64,000 nt of DNA from Adiantum capillus-veneris. Taxonomy: Eukaryota > Streptophyta > Polypodiopsida > Polypodiales > Pteridaceae. The stretch lies in contig CM043968.1 in assembly GCA_014529385.2 (NCBI GenBank), positions 126,981,018 through 127,045,017 of the forward strand, written 5' to 3'. Positions within the stretch are counted from its first letter, which is position 1; the number at the start of each line of letters is the position of its first letter. Positions 53,890 through 63,304 of this stretch are shown here, one piece after another. Both the position numbers and the translations under genes were made by a program. The notes under the pieces are model-generated. The model was not told where the DNA came from. It did not search any database and was given only the letters and a program-made list of their open reading frames with translations.

Positions 53890-55215
53890 CACACACTAAT
53901 TAGTGTGTGCATTACTCTAATGCACACACTAATTAGTGCGTGATTATACACACTAATAGTGAGTTTACATACACTACGTAATGTGTTCTTTGCACACACT
54001 AATTAGTGTGTGCATTATTCCAATGCACACACTAATTAGTTTAAGTAAAGACACACCAATTAGTGTGTGCACATGTTAAACTTAACACTTACTTGCAAAA
54101 CCTAAACTTAACACACACTAATCACATTTTCCAATGCACACTAACTAGTGTGTGATTAGTGTGTGCAATGGCCAATCACATTGTCCAATGCACACACACT
54201 AATTAGTGTGTGCATTGGCCAATCACATTGGGCAATGCACACTAATTAGTGTGTGCATTGGTCAATGGGATTGGCCAATGCACACACTAATTAGTGTGTG
54301 TTAACACACACTATTTAGTGTGTGATTAGTGTGTGCATTGGCTATTGTGATTGGCCAATGCACACACTATTTAATGTGTGATTAGTGTGTGCATTGACCA
54401 ATGTGATTGGCCAATGCACACACTAATTAATGTGTGATTAGTGTGTGCATTGGTCAATGGGATTGTCCAATGCACACACTAATTAATGTTTGTTAACACA
54501 CACCAATTAGTGTGTGCATTGGCCAATCACATTGACCAATGCACACATTAATCACACACTAATTAGTGTGTGCATTGTCCAATCCCACAAGCCAATGCAC
54601 ACACTAATTAGTGTGTGATTAGTGTGTGCATTGGATTGTGTGATTGGCCGATGCACACACTAATCACACACTAATTAGTGTGTGCATTGGCTTGTGTGAT
54701 TGGCTTGTGCACACACTAATTAGTGTGTGTTCACATACACTTATTAGTGTGTGCATTGGCTTGTGCACACAGTAATTAGTGTGTGTAATTAACATACACT
54801 AATTAGTGTGTGCATTGTCTTGTGCACACACTAATTAGTGTGTGCACAAGCCAATCACACAAGCCAATGCACATACACTAATTAGTGTGTGCATTGGCTT
54901 GTGCACACTAATTACTGTGTGCACAAGCCAATACACACTAATTACTGTGTTCACAAGCCAATGCACACACTAATTAGTGTATGTGCATTGGCTTGTGTGA
55001 TTGACTTGTGCACACACTAATTAGTGTATGTTGACACACACTAATTACTGTGTGCACAAGCCAATGCACACACTAATTAGTGTATGTGAACACACACTAA
55101 TTAGTGTGTGCACAAGTCAATTACACAAGCCAATGCACACACTAATTAGTGTGTGTTCATGTCAATTACACACTAATTAGTGTGTGTACATGTCAATTAC
55201 ACACACTAATTATGT
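53890..55215. repeat. Palindromic array of CACTAATTAGTG
   Basis: About twenty exact copies of the 12-base palindrome CACTAATTAGTG, usually extended to ACACACTAATTAGTGTGT, and around ten one-base variants lie in 1.3 kb. They are separated by CATTGGCCAATCACATTGG or CATTGGCTTGTGCACACA type spacers, themselves partly inverted. The palindrome equals the CACTA terminus joined to its complement TAGTG through AT. Confidence 0.93.
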
Positions 55216-57344
55216 TAAATTAAACACTAATCAACACAAAAACATAAACATACCTCATGATTAAGTCGTAGGTGACGTATTAGGTCCCAATGGTCGTCCA
55301 AGTGATCGCACAATCAGTCACACTAATCATAAGCACAATAATCTCTTATTAGCCAATACACACACTAATATCTTATTAGCACTCAAGGCTTTGCAAGGTT
55401 CTTTTATAGGTTGTAGACACACCTTGGATTCTTTCCACATTGGATTCTTTCAACATTGGATACTATAGAGAATCCAATGTTAAAAAATCCAATGTTTGAA
55501 AAAATCCAATGTTTGAAAAAAATCAATGTGTAAATTTTTAATCATATATTCCAATTTTTATTAGCAAGTTTAATCTTTGTCGCAACAAATGCAGACCATG
55601 TCTTCATCTTCCACACCACGCTTTCACAGCATTGAGGAGTTCATGGCGGATGGGATGTCATATCCCGACGCTCTCTCTGCCTATCATTCATAGCCGTCGC
55701 CTCAGCAGTCATCATCAAGGTTTGACTGGTTTCGAGACGCTCTTGGTGGGTCCGCTGCCGTACCTATGACCGATCCAAATGTGGAGAGGGCATTGCGTCT
55801 TTGGGCTGAGTGGTTAGGTTCGCAGCAGACCCTTACGCAACGCTATTCACCGGTGCAGCTAGCAGCATTTGGATTATCTGAGGTCTCTACTCTGACTGGT
55901 GTCACTCCGTACCTGCAGAGTTTTCCACCTACAGCTCCAGGTTCATCTTTTCCTTCATAGGGTCCGATGCCCTAGGGTCCGACGCCATTGGGTGCGATGC
56001 CACAGGGTTTAACGCCACGGGCGTCCACACATCCATCACCTATCCCACCTTCTGCCCCAGATTCACGTCGGCGCTCTTCTGGCAGTCAGTGCTAGGGCAG
56101 CTCGCGTGCTAGCGCCGGTTGATCTTGACGAGGGAGAGGAGCTAGTTGTTGTTTTGGAGGGGGGGGAGTACTACAGATTCTCCTCCACAGTCGCCGCTCC
56201 CTGCTCCAGCAGAAGATGAGGACCATGACATACTTGCACCAGATGCTCGCGGGTTATACTACCAGGTTCATAGAGGAGGTATGGTGGATCTCGGGACAAC
56301 GCAGGGCAAGAGATTCCGCACACATGTCAACCAATTAATCCACTCCACATATATCAATTTTTTTCTCAAATTTGATCAGCAGGATCCCTACAACCTCACA
56401 TATATAGAGACAATGCACATGCGTTTCCCCAACCCTGAGGGGCAACAATTATCAAGGCAATGGCTGCAAGAGCATGTCAAAACATTTCTCAAGAACAAAA
56501 AATCTAGTGTGAGGAGAGTTGCAAAGAAGACAATGGAGTCTTCTGAGCACAGCTATCGGCCAGGAAATGTCCATGATATGGAGTGGGAGACAGCTATGGA
56601 AGAGAAAGAGGACGAAAAGGCAACGGGCGCAAGGATGTATACGCGCCAAGTTGAGGCCAGATCCCATCAGACTCCTACGCATTATGGGTCGGGAGGAAAA
56701 ATGGCTTGGAAAGACAAATATGTAAGTAAAAATATTAGTTTTATTGTAAAAAACATAATGTTTTTCATTTAATTAATTGGTTGCTATTTTTTTGTCAGTA
56801 TAATATTACCATGAGTCGCTGACCAGAGATGTGCAGAGATATAGAGAGAACCATACTGAGTATTAAACTTGGTGCTGGTTGTTTGAAAATCAAATGATCT
56901 CTCAAGAGGAGTTCAAAAATGCGTGCAGAAGTCTGCAACATGTAAGTTTAATCTTATTTAAATTATCAAATTGTTGATTTTTATATCAAATATTAAATAA
57001 CAAAGTGTTAATTGTTTCTTTTTCTAGTTTTGCAGATCAGTCAAGGAGTTCCACGCGAAATGCTGCCCTCTCCCCCATGAGCAAATTGCACAAATGCGTT
57101 AGCGTTTTGGCCATGACCATCCTCTATTTTGTATACGCGGGCTTTTTTTGCCCTCTTTATGTAAATGCAATTACCTATCATTTTTTGGCTCAATGTATTG
57201 TCCAATTGTAATTCCACTTATGTAAATAAAATTATCAATCATTTTTTTTGGCTCAATGTATTGCCCAATTGTAGTTTGCTCAATTGATATTTTGTTGTAA
57301 TTAAATTTCTTGTAAATAATAATAATTTTGAAAAATATTTTAAA

Positions 57345-57418
57345 TAAATAAAAAAATAGATGACCTTTTGGATGGTCCTGCAAAGAATCATCCAAACGGT
57401 CATCTATTTTTTTATAAT
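57345..57418. repeat. Strong hairpin, ~30-base arms
   Basis: AAAAAAATAGATGACC...TTTGGATG (57345-57374) and its inverted copy (57389-57418) have only a few mismatches and are separated by GTCCTGCAAAGAAT. It is AT-rich at the base, and lies just before the right subterminal repeats and after the end of the TnpA-like gene. Confidence 0.88.
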
Positions 57419-57424
57419 AAACCC

Positions 57425-57659
57425 GCACGCGGTAATGCTCGCGATAATTGCGTGGCGGTAATGAGCGCGGATATGGTTGCAATAATACACGCGGTAATAC
57501 CTGCGGGAATTTAGCCACATCCATTACTGCAAACTTTACCGCTAGACCATTACCGCAATCTTTGCCACACGCTTTTCCGCTTACGGGAAATTTCATATTA
57601 CAAGTTTATTTGTTTTTGTGCGGTAATGCGGGCGATAATACCGCGCATATGTTATAGTG
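57425..57659. repeat. CACTA right end with GCGGTAAT repeats
   Basis: GCGGTAAT or close variants (GCGATAAT, GCAATAAT) occur about ten times in direct orientation and a few in reverse (CATTACCGC), ending in the TIR GTTATAGTG. Mirrors 48667-48850. Confidence 0.88.
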
Positions 57660-57735
57660 AGTAGTTTCACAAAAATATTCTCCATAATTCTCTTAATTCC
57701 GCTATTCTTAAAGTTTATAGTCCATTTCCATTACA
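57660..57735 (+). repeat. Copia LTR (R2 family), right part
   Basis: AGTAGTTTCACAAAAATATT to CATTTCCATTACA, collinear with 42360-42435. LTR end TTACA precedes the PBS. Confidence 0.85.
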
Positions 57736-57736
57736 C

Positions 57737-57748
57737 TGGTATCAGAGC
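57737..57748 (+). promoter_or_regulatory. Copia primer-binding site, tRNA-iMet
   Basis: TGGTATCAGAGC, exact match to the initiator tRNA-Met PBS, one base after the LTR end. Confidence 0.93.
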
Positions 57749-57812
57749 ATTTGGTTTCTCTTTTCTTGCTTAACAAGAGAGGTCCTTAAGTAGCCTACTA
57801 ATGGTTGATTTT

Positions 57813-58370
57813 GTTAATGCTCAACAACAAGTTAAAGATGAGCAAGCACTTGGAATCATCAACATGGCCCTCAAAGATGATTTCATCCACCATATTGATG
57901 ATGTTACATCCGCTCTTCATGCTTGGCAAGCCATAGAGCATCTATTTGGTGCTCAAGGGTCACTCCAAGATGAGCCTTAAAATTTAGCTTTATGGTCTTG
58001 AGATGGTCTCACTATGCAAAATCAAGATGATGTTGCTAGTTTTGTCAACAAACTTAAGAGTATCTCAATCCATCCCGTTTATATCGAGGTACAAGTTCTA
58101 AAATAAACATCCTTCTTAAAACCCTACCAACTAGCCTTGATAACATTGTCATTGTGCTCAAAGAGAAAGATCCCATCCCTCCACTTGAAGATGCAGTCGA
58201 TTCAATTTTAGAGGAAGAGTAAAGACTCACAAGGTCAAAAAGGTTGTTAAAAGTAAAGGTTGTTAAAAGTAAAGGTTGCTCACGTTGTGGAAAAAAACAA
58301 CCATAAATCTCAAGATTGCTTATGCATTAAGGTGTGCGAGGAGTCCTTGAACGATAATCTCATTCCAAAA
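57813..58370 (+). pseudogene. Copia gag, second copy of 7506-9400
   Basis: Starts in the middle of gag (NAQQQVKDEQALGIINMALK), then SALHAWQAIEHLFGAQGSLQ and, in shifted frames, LDNIVIVLKEKDPIPPLEDA. The zinc knuckle at 58270-58320 (C-X2-C-X4-H-X4-C, NNHKSQDC) needs one base removed from the A run. The first ~100 codons seen at 7506 are missing here. Noncoding by now. Confidence 0.72.
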
Positions 58371-58726
58371 TGCATGGATCTACTATGGTTTTGGAAGTAT
58401 TTTTCAAAACCCTCAAAGGGAGAGAGAGAGAGATGGAGAGAGGAGGGGGGAAAATTAGTTTCTGTGTCAAGCATCAATCCCAAACATCTATATTTTTCTT
58501 AGTCTTGAAATGAAGTCATGGTATGAGAGAGAGGAATACCACTAAAGAAAAAAACTTTTCCTTGGAAGTGAGAGAAAGAAAAAATAAATGGACCGACTCC
58601 TTTGCTCAAAGATGAAACTTCTTTAGAGTAGAATAGTAAAGATGCTCTATTCGTACGCTTTCCACCAAGACTTAAGTAGAACACACTCACACACAGTACA
58701 AATTATGAATGTTTTTTCACAGACCA

Positions 58727-58772
<46 letters not shown>

Positions 58773-59007
58773 GAGTGAGTATAAAGGGTACCACAGGTTT
58801 TCCCATGTATACATATAACATTATAAAGAAAAAAACTTTTCCTTGGAAGTGAGAGAAAGAAAAAATAAATGGACCAACTCCTTTGCTCACAGATGAAACT
58901 TCTTTAGAGTAGAATAGTAAAGATGCTCTATTCGTACGCTTTCCACCAAGACTTAAGTAGAACACACTCACACACAGTACAAATTATGAATGTTTTTTCA
59001 CAGACCA

Positions 59008-59059
<52 letters not shown>

Positions 59060-59440
59060 GAGTGAGTGGGTGAGTGAGTATAAAGGGTACCACAGGTTTT
59101 CCCATGTATACATATAACATTATTCATAGTCCCCACATGCCCTTGTTGACCAAACCCAAGTTCTCACATAACCCTAGCCCATTTGCTCATGGGAGCCACT
59201 ACTAAGGCCTTGTTCACATAGCAGCAAGCAACAAAGTGCTCCATAGCATACCAAGCACTAAGCTCTACAAACTTCAAGGCATTCGAACCATAACTCAAAA
59301 GCTGAGGGCATGTTTTACATGGTGACACATTTTAATTGAAAACGTACTGCATTGTGTATGCAGTATTTGAGTTAGTAAGCTCCACCATTTTGCACTCAAA
59401 AGTGGTAAAAGTGTTTATGTTGAGGTACAAGTTCTAAACC
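58371..59440. repeat. R1 repeats: duplicated 265-bp unit and GA tracts
   Basis: A unit AAAAACTTTTCCTTGGAAGT...ATACATATAACATTAT is tandemly duplicated (about 58550-58815 and 58826-59121). Each copy contains GATGCTCTATTCGTACGCTT, the empty form of the LINE insertion site, and a (GA)n tract (58729-58769, 59009-59057). The tail to 59440 parallels 17320-17600. Confidence 0.85.
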
Positions 59441-59469
59441 AGAATAAAATAGCCATCCTTCTTCCAAGT

Positions 59470-59625
59470 GGCTTTGATCCTGTAGCTTTGATGCTTCTTA
59501 AGGCCCTACCTGCAAGTAGCTTTGATCCTGTAGCGTTGGTCCTTTGCGTGGCGTTTGTGGACTTAAACTAAAGAAATGATCCTGTAGCGCTGGGTCTTTG
59601 CGTGGCGAGACCGGCAGGCAAGGCT
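59470..59625. repeat. Short repeats upstream of the host gene
   Basis: GATCCTGTAGC occurs at about 59477, 59525 and 59578; the last two are each followed by CTTTGCGTGGCG. They lie 80-230 bases before the ATG, in the promoter region. Regulatory role is unknown. Confidence 0.7.
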
Positions 59626-59632
59626 CTTAGAG

Positions 59633-59640
59633 TATATTTA
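59633..59640 (+). promoter_or_regulatory. Possible TATA box of the C2H2/PARP-like gene
   Basis: TATATTTA 67 bases before the ATG; no closer candidate is seen. Confidence 0.45.
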
Positions 59641-59706
59641 GGAGTCCAGGATTGAGATCGAGCTTGCAGAGCACTGAACAGTGCACATACTGCATTTCGT
59701 TGAGCG

Positions 59707-61114
59707 ATGTCGAGTCGCGTATCTTGCTTGCACCCCTCCTGTAACCGCTTCTTCCGCAGCCAACATGCCATGCGGCAGCACTGCAAAGATAGCCATCCTC
59801 CGCCGGCCACACGTCCTCCCTATCCACCTGCAGACCCCAAGCTGCAGTACAACATTAACATCATCATCCCAAACATTAAGCTCGATTCCTCCTCTTCCGT
59901 CCTCGACTCTCTGCAACTGGAGCCGCGTGCCGCTGAATCGGGCGTGGCTTGCAACGACTGCGGCCGATCCTTTAGCTCCACCGATTCCCTGCATCGCCAC
60001 CAGTGGGACTCGCCCGCACACACCCGCGTCTCCAGCACACGCGATCCCAAATTCGCCTCGCCCGTGCGCTCCTGCTCGCAATGTGGCGAGAAGCTTGCCT
60101 CCGCCGACGATCTTGAGCAGCATTATGCGGAGCAGCATCCAAGTATGGTGTAACTATAATTGCACAGAAGCTAATGATACCATGCATACTGAATGATCTG
60201 CATGCTAATTGTGATGTATACGGTAATTAGTTGAACTTTCTGTAGCTAATTATTTAGTAGTAAATGACAAGCATGTTTTCTGCTGTTGTACAGTAACGGA
60301 AATCCTGAAATCGAATGAGGACGGCACCTGGCAGCTTGTCGCCGACCGCTTCCGGGCGGCCTGGGGGGAGTCTGCCGGCAGCAAGCTGTACGATGTGGCA
60401 CGCATCTTCAAGGTGTACAATCCCGGAAGGAGAAGAAAGGCGTATGAGGAGTATCGTGAGGAGATCAAGCAGCAATATCTGCTGACTATAAGCAGAGCGC
60501 CTGTAACGTCTCAGAATAATTTGGAGGAGAAGGAGCTGCGTAACAAGGTTCTGCACGATGGAAACGAGCTGCGGCGCTACCACGGTACCACCGTCAAGTG
60601 CCGGCTGGCGCTGCCTGCACGTCCCCCCAGGAACGCTCATCATGATCGTGAGTGCTCAGTGTGCACCCACATTGATTGCGGCTTGTGCCGCATCCTGCAA
60701 AAAGGCTTCAAGCTTAGCAAGTGCAAAGTGAAGAAATTCCAACGCTTTGGGAGAGCCATTTATTGCTCGTCCGTTTCTAGCAAGGCAAGTGCCTATGTGC
60801 AATGCTCTGCTTCACCTGCAAGATCCAGGCCCAGCCTGCTAAGCTACTTTTGCTCCTTTGGCAATATGATGGGCACAAAAAACAGGGTGAAAGGCAAATT
60901 GGATAAGGTTATGATGGCTTGCAGGGTTTTGGCCGGGCGGCCCTATCACTCCACCCATAATATGCAACACCTAGAGAAGCCTCCTCCTGGATATGACTCA
61001 GTACAGGGCGATCCGGGTGTGCATCTCAACTACGATGAGCTCGTGCTTTACGACGATCGTGCCATCTTGCCTGACTTCATCATCCTCTACACTTGCAACA
61101 AAAGTGCCTTATAG
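59707..61114 (+). CDS. C2H2 zinc-finger protein with PARP-like fold, 418 aa, one intron
   Basis: Exons 59707-60142 and 60294-61114 join in frame (419 codons with stop) across an intron with GT at 60143 and AG at 60293. Residues 7-30 (C-X4-C-X12-H-X4-H), 82-105 (C-X2-C-X12-H-X6-H) and 123-144 (C-X2-C-X12-H-X4-H) are three C2H2 fingers, with an H/N/S-rich linker. Exon 2 encodes a PARP-like region: RRYHGTTVKC, GLCRILQKGF, RFGRAIYCSSVSSKASAY, CRVLAGRPYHST, PPPGYDSVQG and NYDELVLYDDRAILPDFIIL. H, Y and E fall where the PARP H-Y-E triad is expected. Plants have such C2H2-like proteins of unknown function; nuclear localisation is likely. No stop or frameshift is seen, and it is the only intact gene in the window. 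The ATG at 59707 is the first in frame. Confidence 0.9.
60143..60293 (+). other. Intron of the C2H2/PARP-like gene
   Basis: 151 bases, GTATGG donor and TTGTACAG acceptor, AT-rich. Phase 1, and splicing keeps the frame exactly: exon lengths 436 and 821. Confidence 0.85.
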
Positions 61115-61800
61115 CTAGCTGCTATAAGACACCTCTCTACACCAGAAAAGTAAGTCTGACCTTTGATTCCGTTCACAAAAAAGGATGATGAGCAGGAAAG
61201 CAAGTGCTCCACAAGTTTATGAGTATCACTTTGTTAATAGATCATCAGCATCACATTTGGCATGACCAATTAAGCACTTTGCTATTATTATCATTTATCG
61301 CATTTGTGCATCATGACTTGCACATTGCTAATTACCGTGTATAACTAGGCCGCTCTCAATTACACCATTTATCATATTTACGTAACCTGCTTGTATAAAT
61401 TCACAATATTGTGGTGTACAAGGAATAGGGGACCAAACTCAGCTTGCCTTCATGAGTGATAGGCAGCTCCTTATATTGATAGCTAGAGAGATTACAACCA
61501 ACTAATTATCTTGGCATCTACATGAGGGTAGGTTCACACCAAGGCCGTCCGGCCACATACACCACAATATTTAGAGCACAAAGCATAATATCACTAAATA
61601 CTAATACTGCTTATTAGCATAAAAAGATTATAGTATCATATTATTATCACTTACTGATCTCACCTATGAGGGCTACGATGCTTAATATATCTATTCACTA
61701 CACTAAGTCTCTATTAGCATAGTGATACTCATAAGCTTGTGGATCACTTGATTTCCTCCTCATCATCGTAGTCAAGCCTCGTGAAGGGCAATGGTGTCTC
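61115..61800. other. 3' flank of host gene, partly duplicated downstream
   Basis: The first ~580 bases have a counterpart at 63305-63745 (TAGCTAGCTGC, GACACCTCTCTACACCA, GAGTATCACT, TAACCTGCTT). No other gene. Confidence 0.75.
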
Positions 61801-62068
61801 TTTTGTGTGCTAAATCATCAATCACACTTACTTTTCTAGTTCCGTTTTTTGATAATCACATGCATGAACACCCTTAGGATTAATGCTGGGGCACTTTTTT
61901 CCCTCTCTAGGAGGTTTTTTTCCCTCAGCATATAATATAAACCATATGTCCATCACCCTCGGGCTAATTACTTATCTTTGTACATGATTTCATACAAGTT
62001 AATGTTATCGTACTTTGTTGTGTGGGTTTGAGCTTCTCCTTCTTCAAGTTGTGTGAATTTGGTCAACA
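61801..62068 (+). repeat. Diverged copia LTR, relative of the 10343 family
   Basis: GGGGCACTTTTTTCCCTCTC, TAGGAGGTTTTTTTCCCTCA, CATATGTCCATCACCCTCGG and GAGCTTCTCCTTCTTCAAGT align in order with the reverse complement of the 227-bp LTR (GGGCATTTTTTCCCTCTTTA, GGAGGTTTTTTCCCCCGAGC, CCCATCACTCTAGGGC, GAGCTTCCTTCGTCTTCTCC). Ends are not clear. Confidence 0.65.
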
Positions 62069-62520
62069 TTAATGCAGACATTCACACATTTGGTATTGAG
62101 TGATCCATAGTAAGCTCACAAAGTAGTAATTCCCTTCAATTTCTTTATCATGATTGGGGTAAAATTTTGTAAGCATAATAGGACTCATTTTTATGTCTAG
62201 AACATGCACCTAGGAGTATATTTTAGTTAGGGATACACTGCATAGGTTAGTCGTGTGTAGTTATTTCTCTAAACAATCAATATATAATTGCATCAAGTGT
62301 AACTAATAGCAATGGTAAAAACAAAATTGTTGCACATAGGCTTTCTTCTAGAAACACCTACAAAAATGGCCTAGCAGCTTGTTAATAAACTAGAACTGAG
62401 GACTTCTTCATGTACATATAAAGTAGAAGATGCATTTCAAAGCACACGATATAACGGAACACAAAAAGTAGGAAAAAGGTTTAAATTTTGAAATTTCGCA
62501 TCTTGTTCTTATAAAGAAAA
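62069..62520. other. No gene recognised
   Basis: AT-rich, no ORF or repeat identified. Confidence 0.5.
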
Positions 62521-63170
62521 AATAAGGCCTATAAATTGTACATAGACTATTGTGATTTAAACAAGGTGACTATAAAAAATAAAGGTCTCATTCCTTGTAT
62601 TGATAATTTGCTTAATAAGCACAAGGATCCTATTGTTTTTAGTAAGATTGAATTAAAGTTTGGTCATCATCAAATAAGAATGCATGAAGTTGACATTTGT
62701 AGAACTACATCATTCAAAGTCTTACTATGAATTTATTATTATACATGTCGCTCGCACAAATGCATTTGCTACTTTCAATCACATGATTAATAGAATTTTC
62801 ACTAATCATCAAGATTGTGTGATTGCCCTCTTTGATGAGATTTTGTTTTAGTAAATTGCACGAAGAATTTAAAAACCATTTACATTTTTCTTTTATCAAA
62901 TTGCAAGAACATCATTTTCATGCAAATCCAAAGAAAAGTTTCTTTTTCAAAATGAAATTTGACACCTTGGCAACGTAGTTTTCGTTGTGAAGTGTAAAAA
63001 GGTTTCTACAATTAGAGATTGGCTTTTTTTGCAAAACGTTCATGAATTTTGGCTTTCTTGCTCGGTCTTATTGGTTTTTATCGTAAATTTCTTGTTGACT
63101 AAAATCTGATTGGTTTCTCTTACAAGGCCCTTTGGGGGTTTATATTTTTCCTAATGAGTCGTATTGTTTA
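62521..63170 (+). pseudogene. Gypsy reverse transcriptase fragment
   Basis: 62536-62730 reads MYIDYCDLNKVTIKNKGLIP, CIDNLLNKHKDPIVFSKIEL and KFGHHQIRMHEVDICRTTSF, matching the gypsy RT segment with (C/V)DYR-LN--T-KN--P-P-ID-L. Downstream, in other frames, a shortened continuation appears (VHEFWLSCSVLLVF-like, near 63040-63110, resembling FLGL-GFYR-F). An old, frame-broken fragment. Confidence 0.75.
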
Positions 63171-63212
63171 AATCAACAAATCTTATCTCTTGCTTCTTAA
63201 ATCGACAAATCT

Positions 63213-63304
63213 ACATCTTAACTACGATGAGCTCGTGCTTTATGATGACCATGCCATCTTGCCCGACTTCATCATCCTCTATACTTGCAACAACAATGCC
63301 TAGC
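63213..63304 (+). pseudogene. Duplicated 3' end of the C2H2/PARP-like gene
   Basis: LNYDELVLYDDHAILPDFII then LYTCNNNA and TAG: the last ~27 codons of 59707-61114, with a few changes (R to H in DDRAI). Upstream exon sequence is absent, and the 3' flank is duplicated too, so this is a partial segmental duplication. Confidence 0.88.

Larger units (their letters stand above)
53599..55594 (+). other. Inferred first intron of the TnpA-like gene
   Basis: GTAAGT at 53599 and a pyrimidine-rich TTTGTCGCAACAAATGCAG ending at 55594 bracket 1,996 bases without coding potential. It holds an ACAC/ATGC-rich stretch (53630-53870) and the palindrome array (53890-55215). No transcript evidence is available. 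Confidence 0.5.
53430..57060 (+). pseudogene. Second CACTA gene (TnpA-like), spliced, decayed
   Basis: A leader exon (about 53430-53598) ends CCAT before GTAAGT. The inferred intron ends GCAG at 55594, and ACC ATG follows (start 55598). Exon 2 reads MSSSSTPRFHSIEEFMADGM, a TAG at 55691 in HS*PSPQQ, then DPNVERALRLWAEWLGSQ, and TAGs at 55958 and 55970 in a repeated GPMP/GPTP stretch. After frameshifts, 56146-56721 gives VNQLIHSTYINFFLKFDQ and WLQEHVKTFLKNKKSSVRRV. Further inferred introns are 56722-56798 and 56942-57035. The last third (YRENHTEY, WCWLFENQMISQEEF) resembles plant En/Spm transposase 24 type proteins. TnpA-like role is inferred from position. Confidence 0.6.
48667..57659. mobile_element. 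CACTA (En/Spm) DNA transposon, 9.0 kb
   Basis: Begins CACTATGAGAGATC and ends ATATGTTATAGTG, giving inverted termini of about 13 bases with a few mismatches. It is flanked by AGT on both sides (48664-48666 and 57660-57662), the 3-bp duplication expected of CACTA. The empty site is present at 42357-42372. It carries a TNP2-type transposase on the minus strand and a second gene on the plus strand, transcribed divergently from about 53060-53430. Subterminal regions at both ends are rich in GCGGTAAT. The transposase genes contain stops, so the copy is probably not autonomous now. Confidence 0.95.

Noticed and set aside
53890-55215. CRISPR-like array
   Set aside because: The repeats are short palindromes with irregular, repetitive spacers, in a plant CACTA element; there are no unique spacers of constant length and no cas genes.
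59638-60138. Minus-strand 166-codon frame opposite the host gene exon 1
   Set aside because: Antisense to the C2H2 exon, GC-rich, no domain; the plus-strand exon has three zinc fingers and a consistent splice frame.
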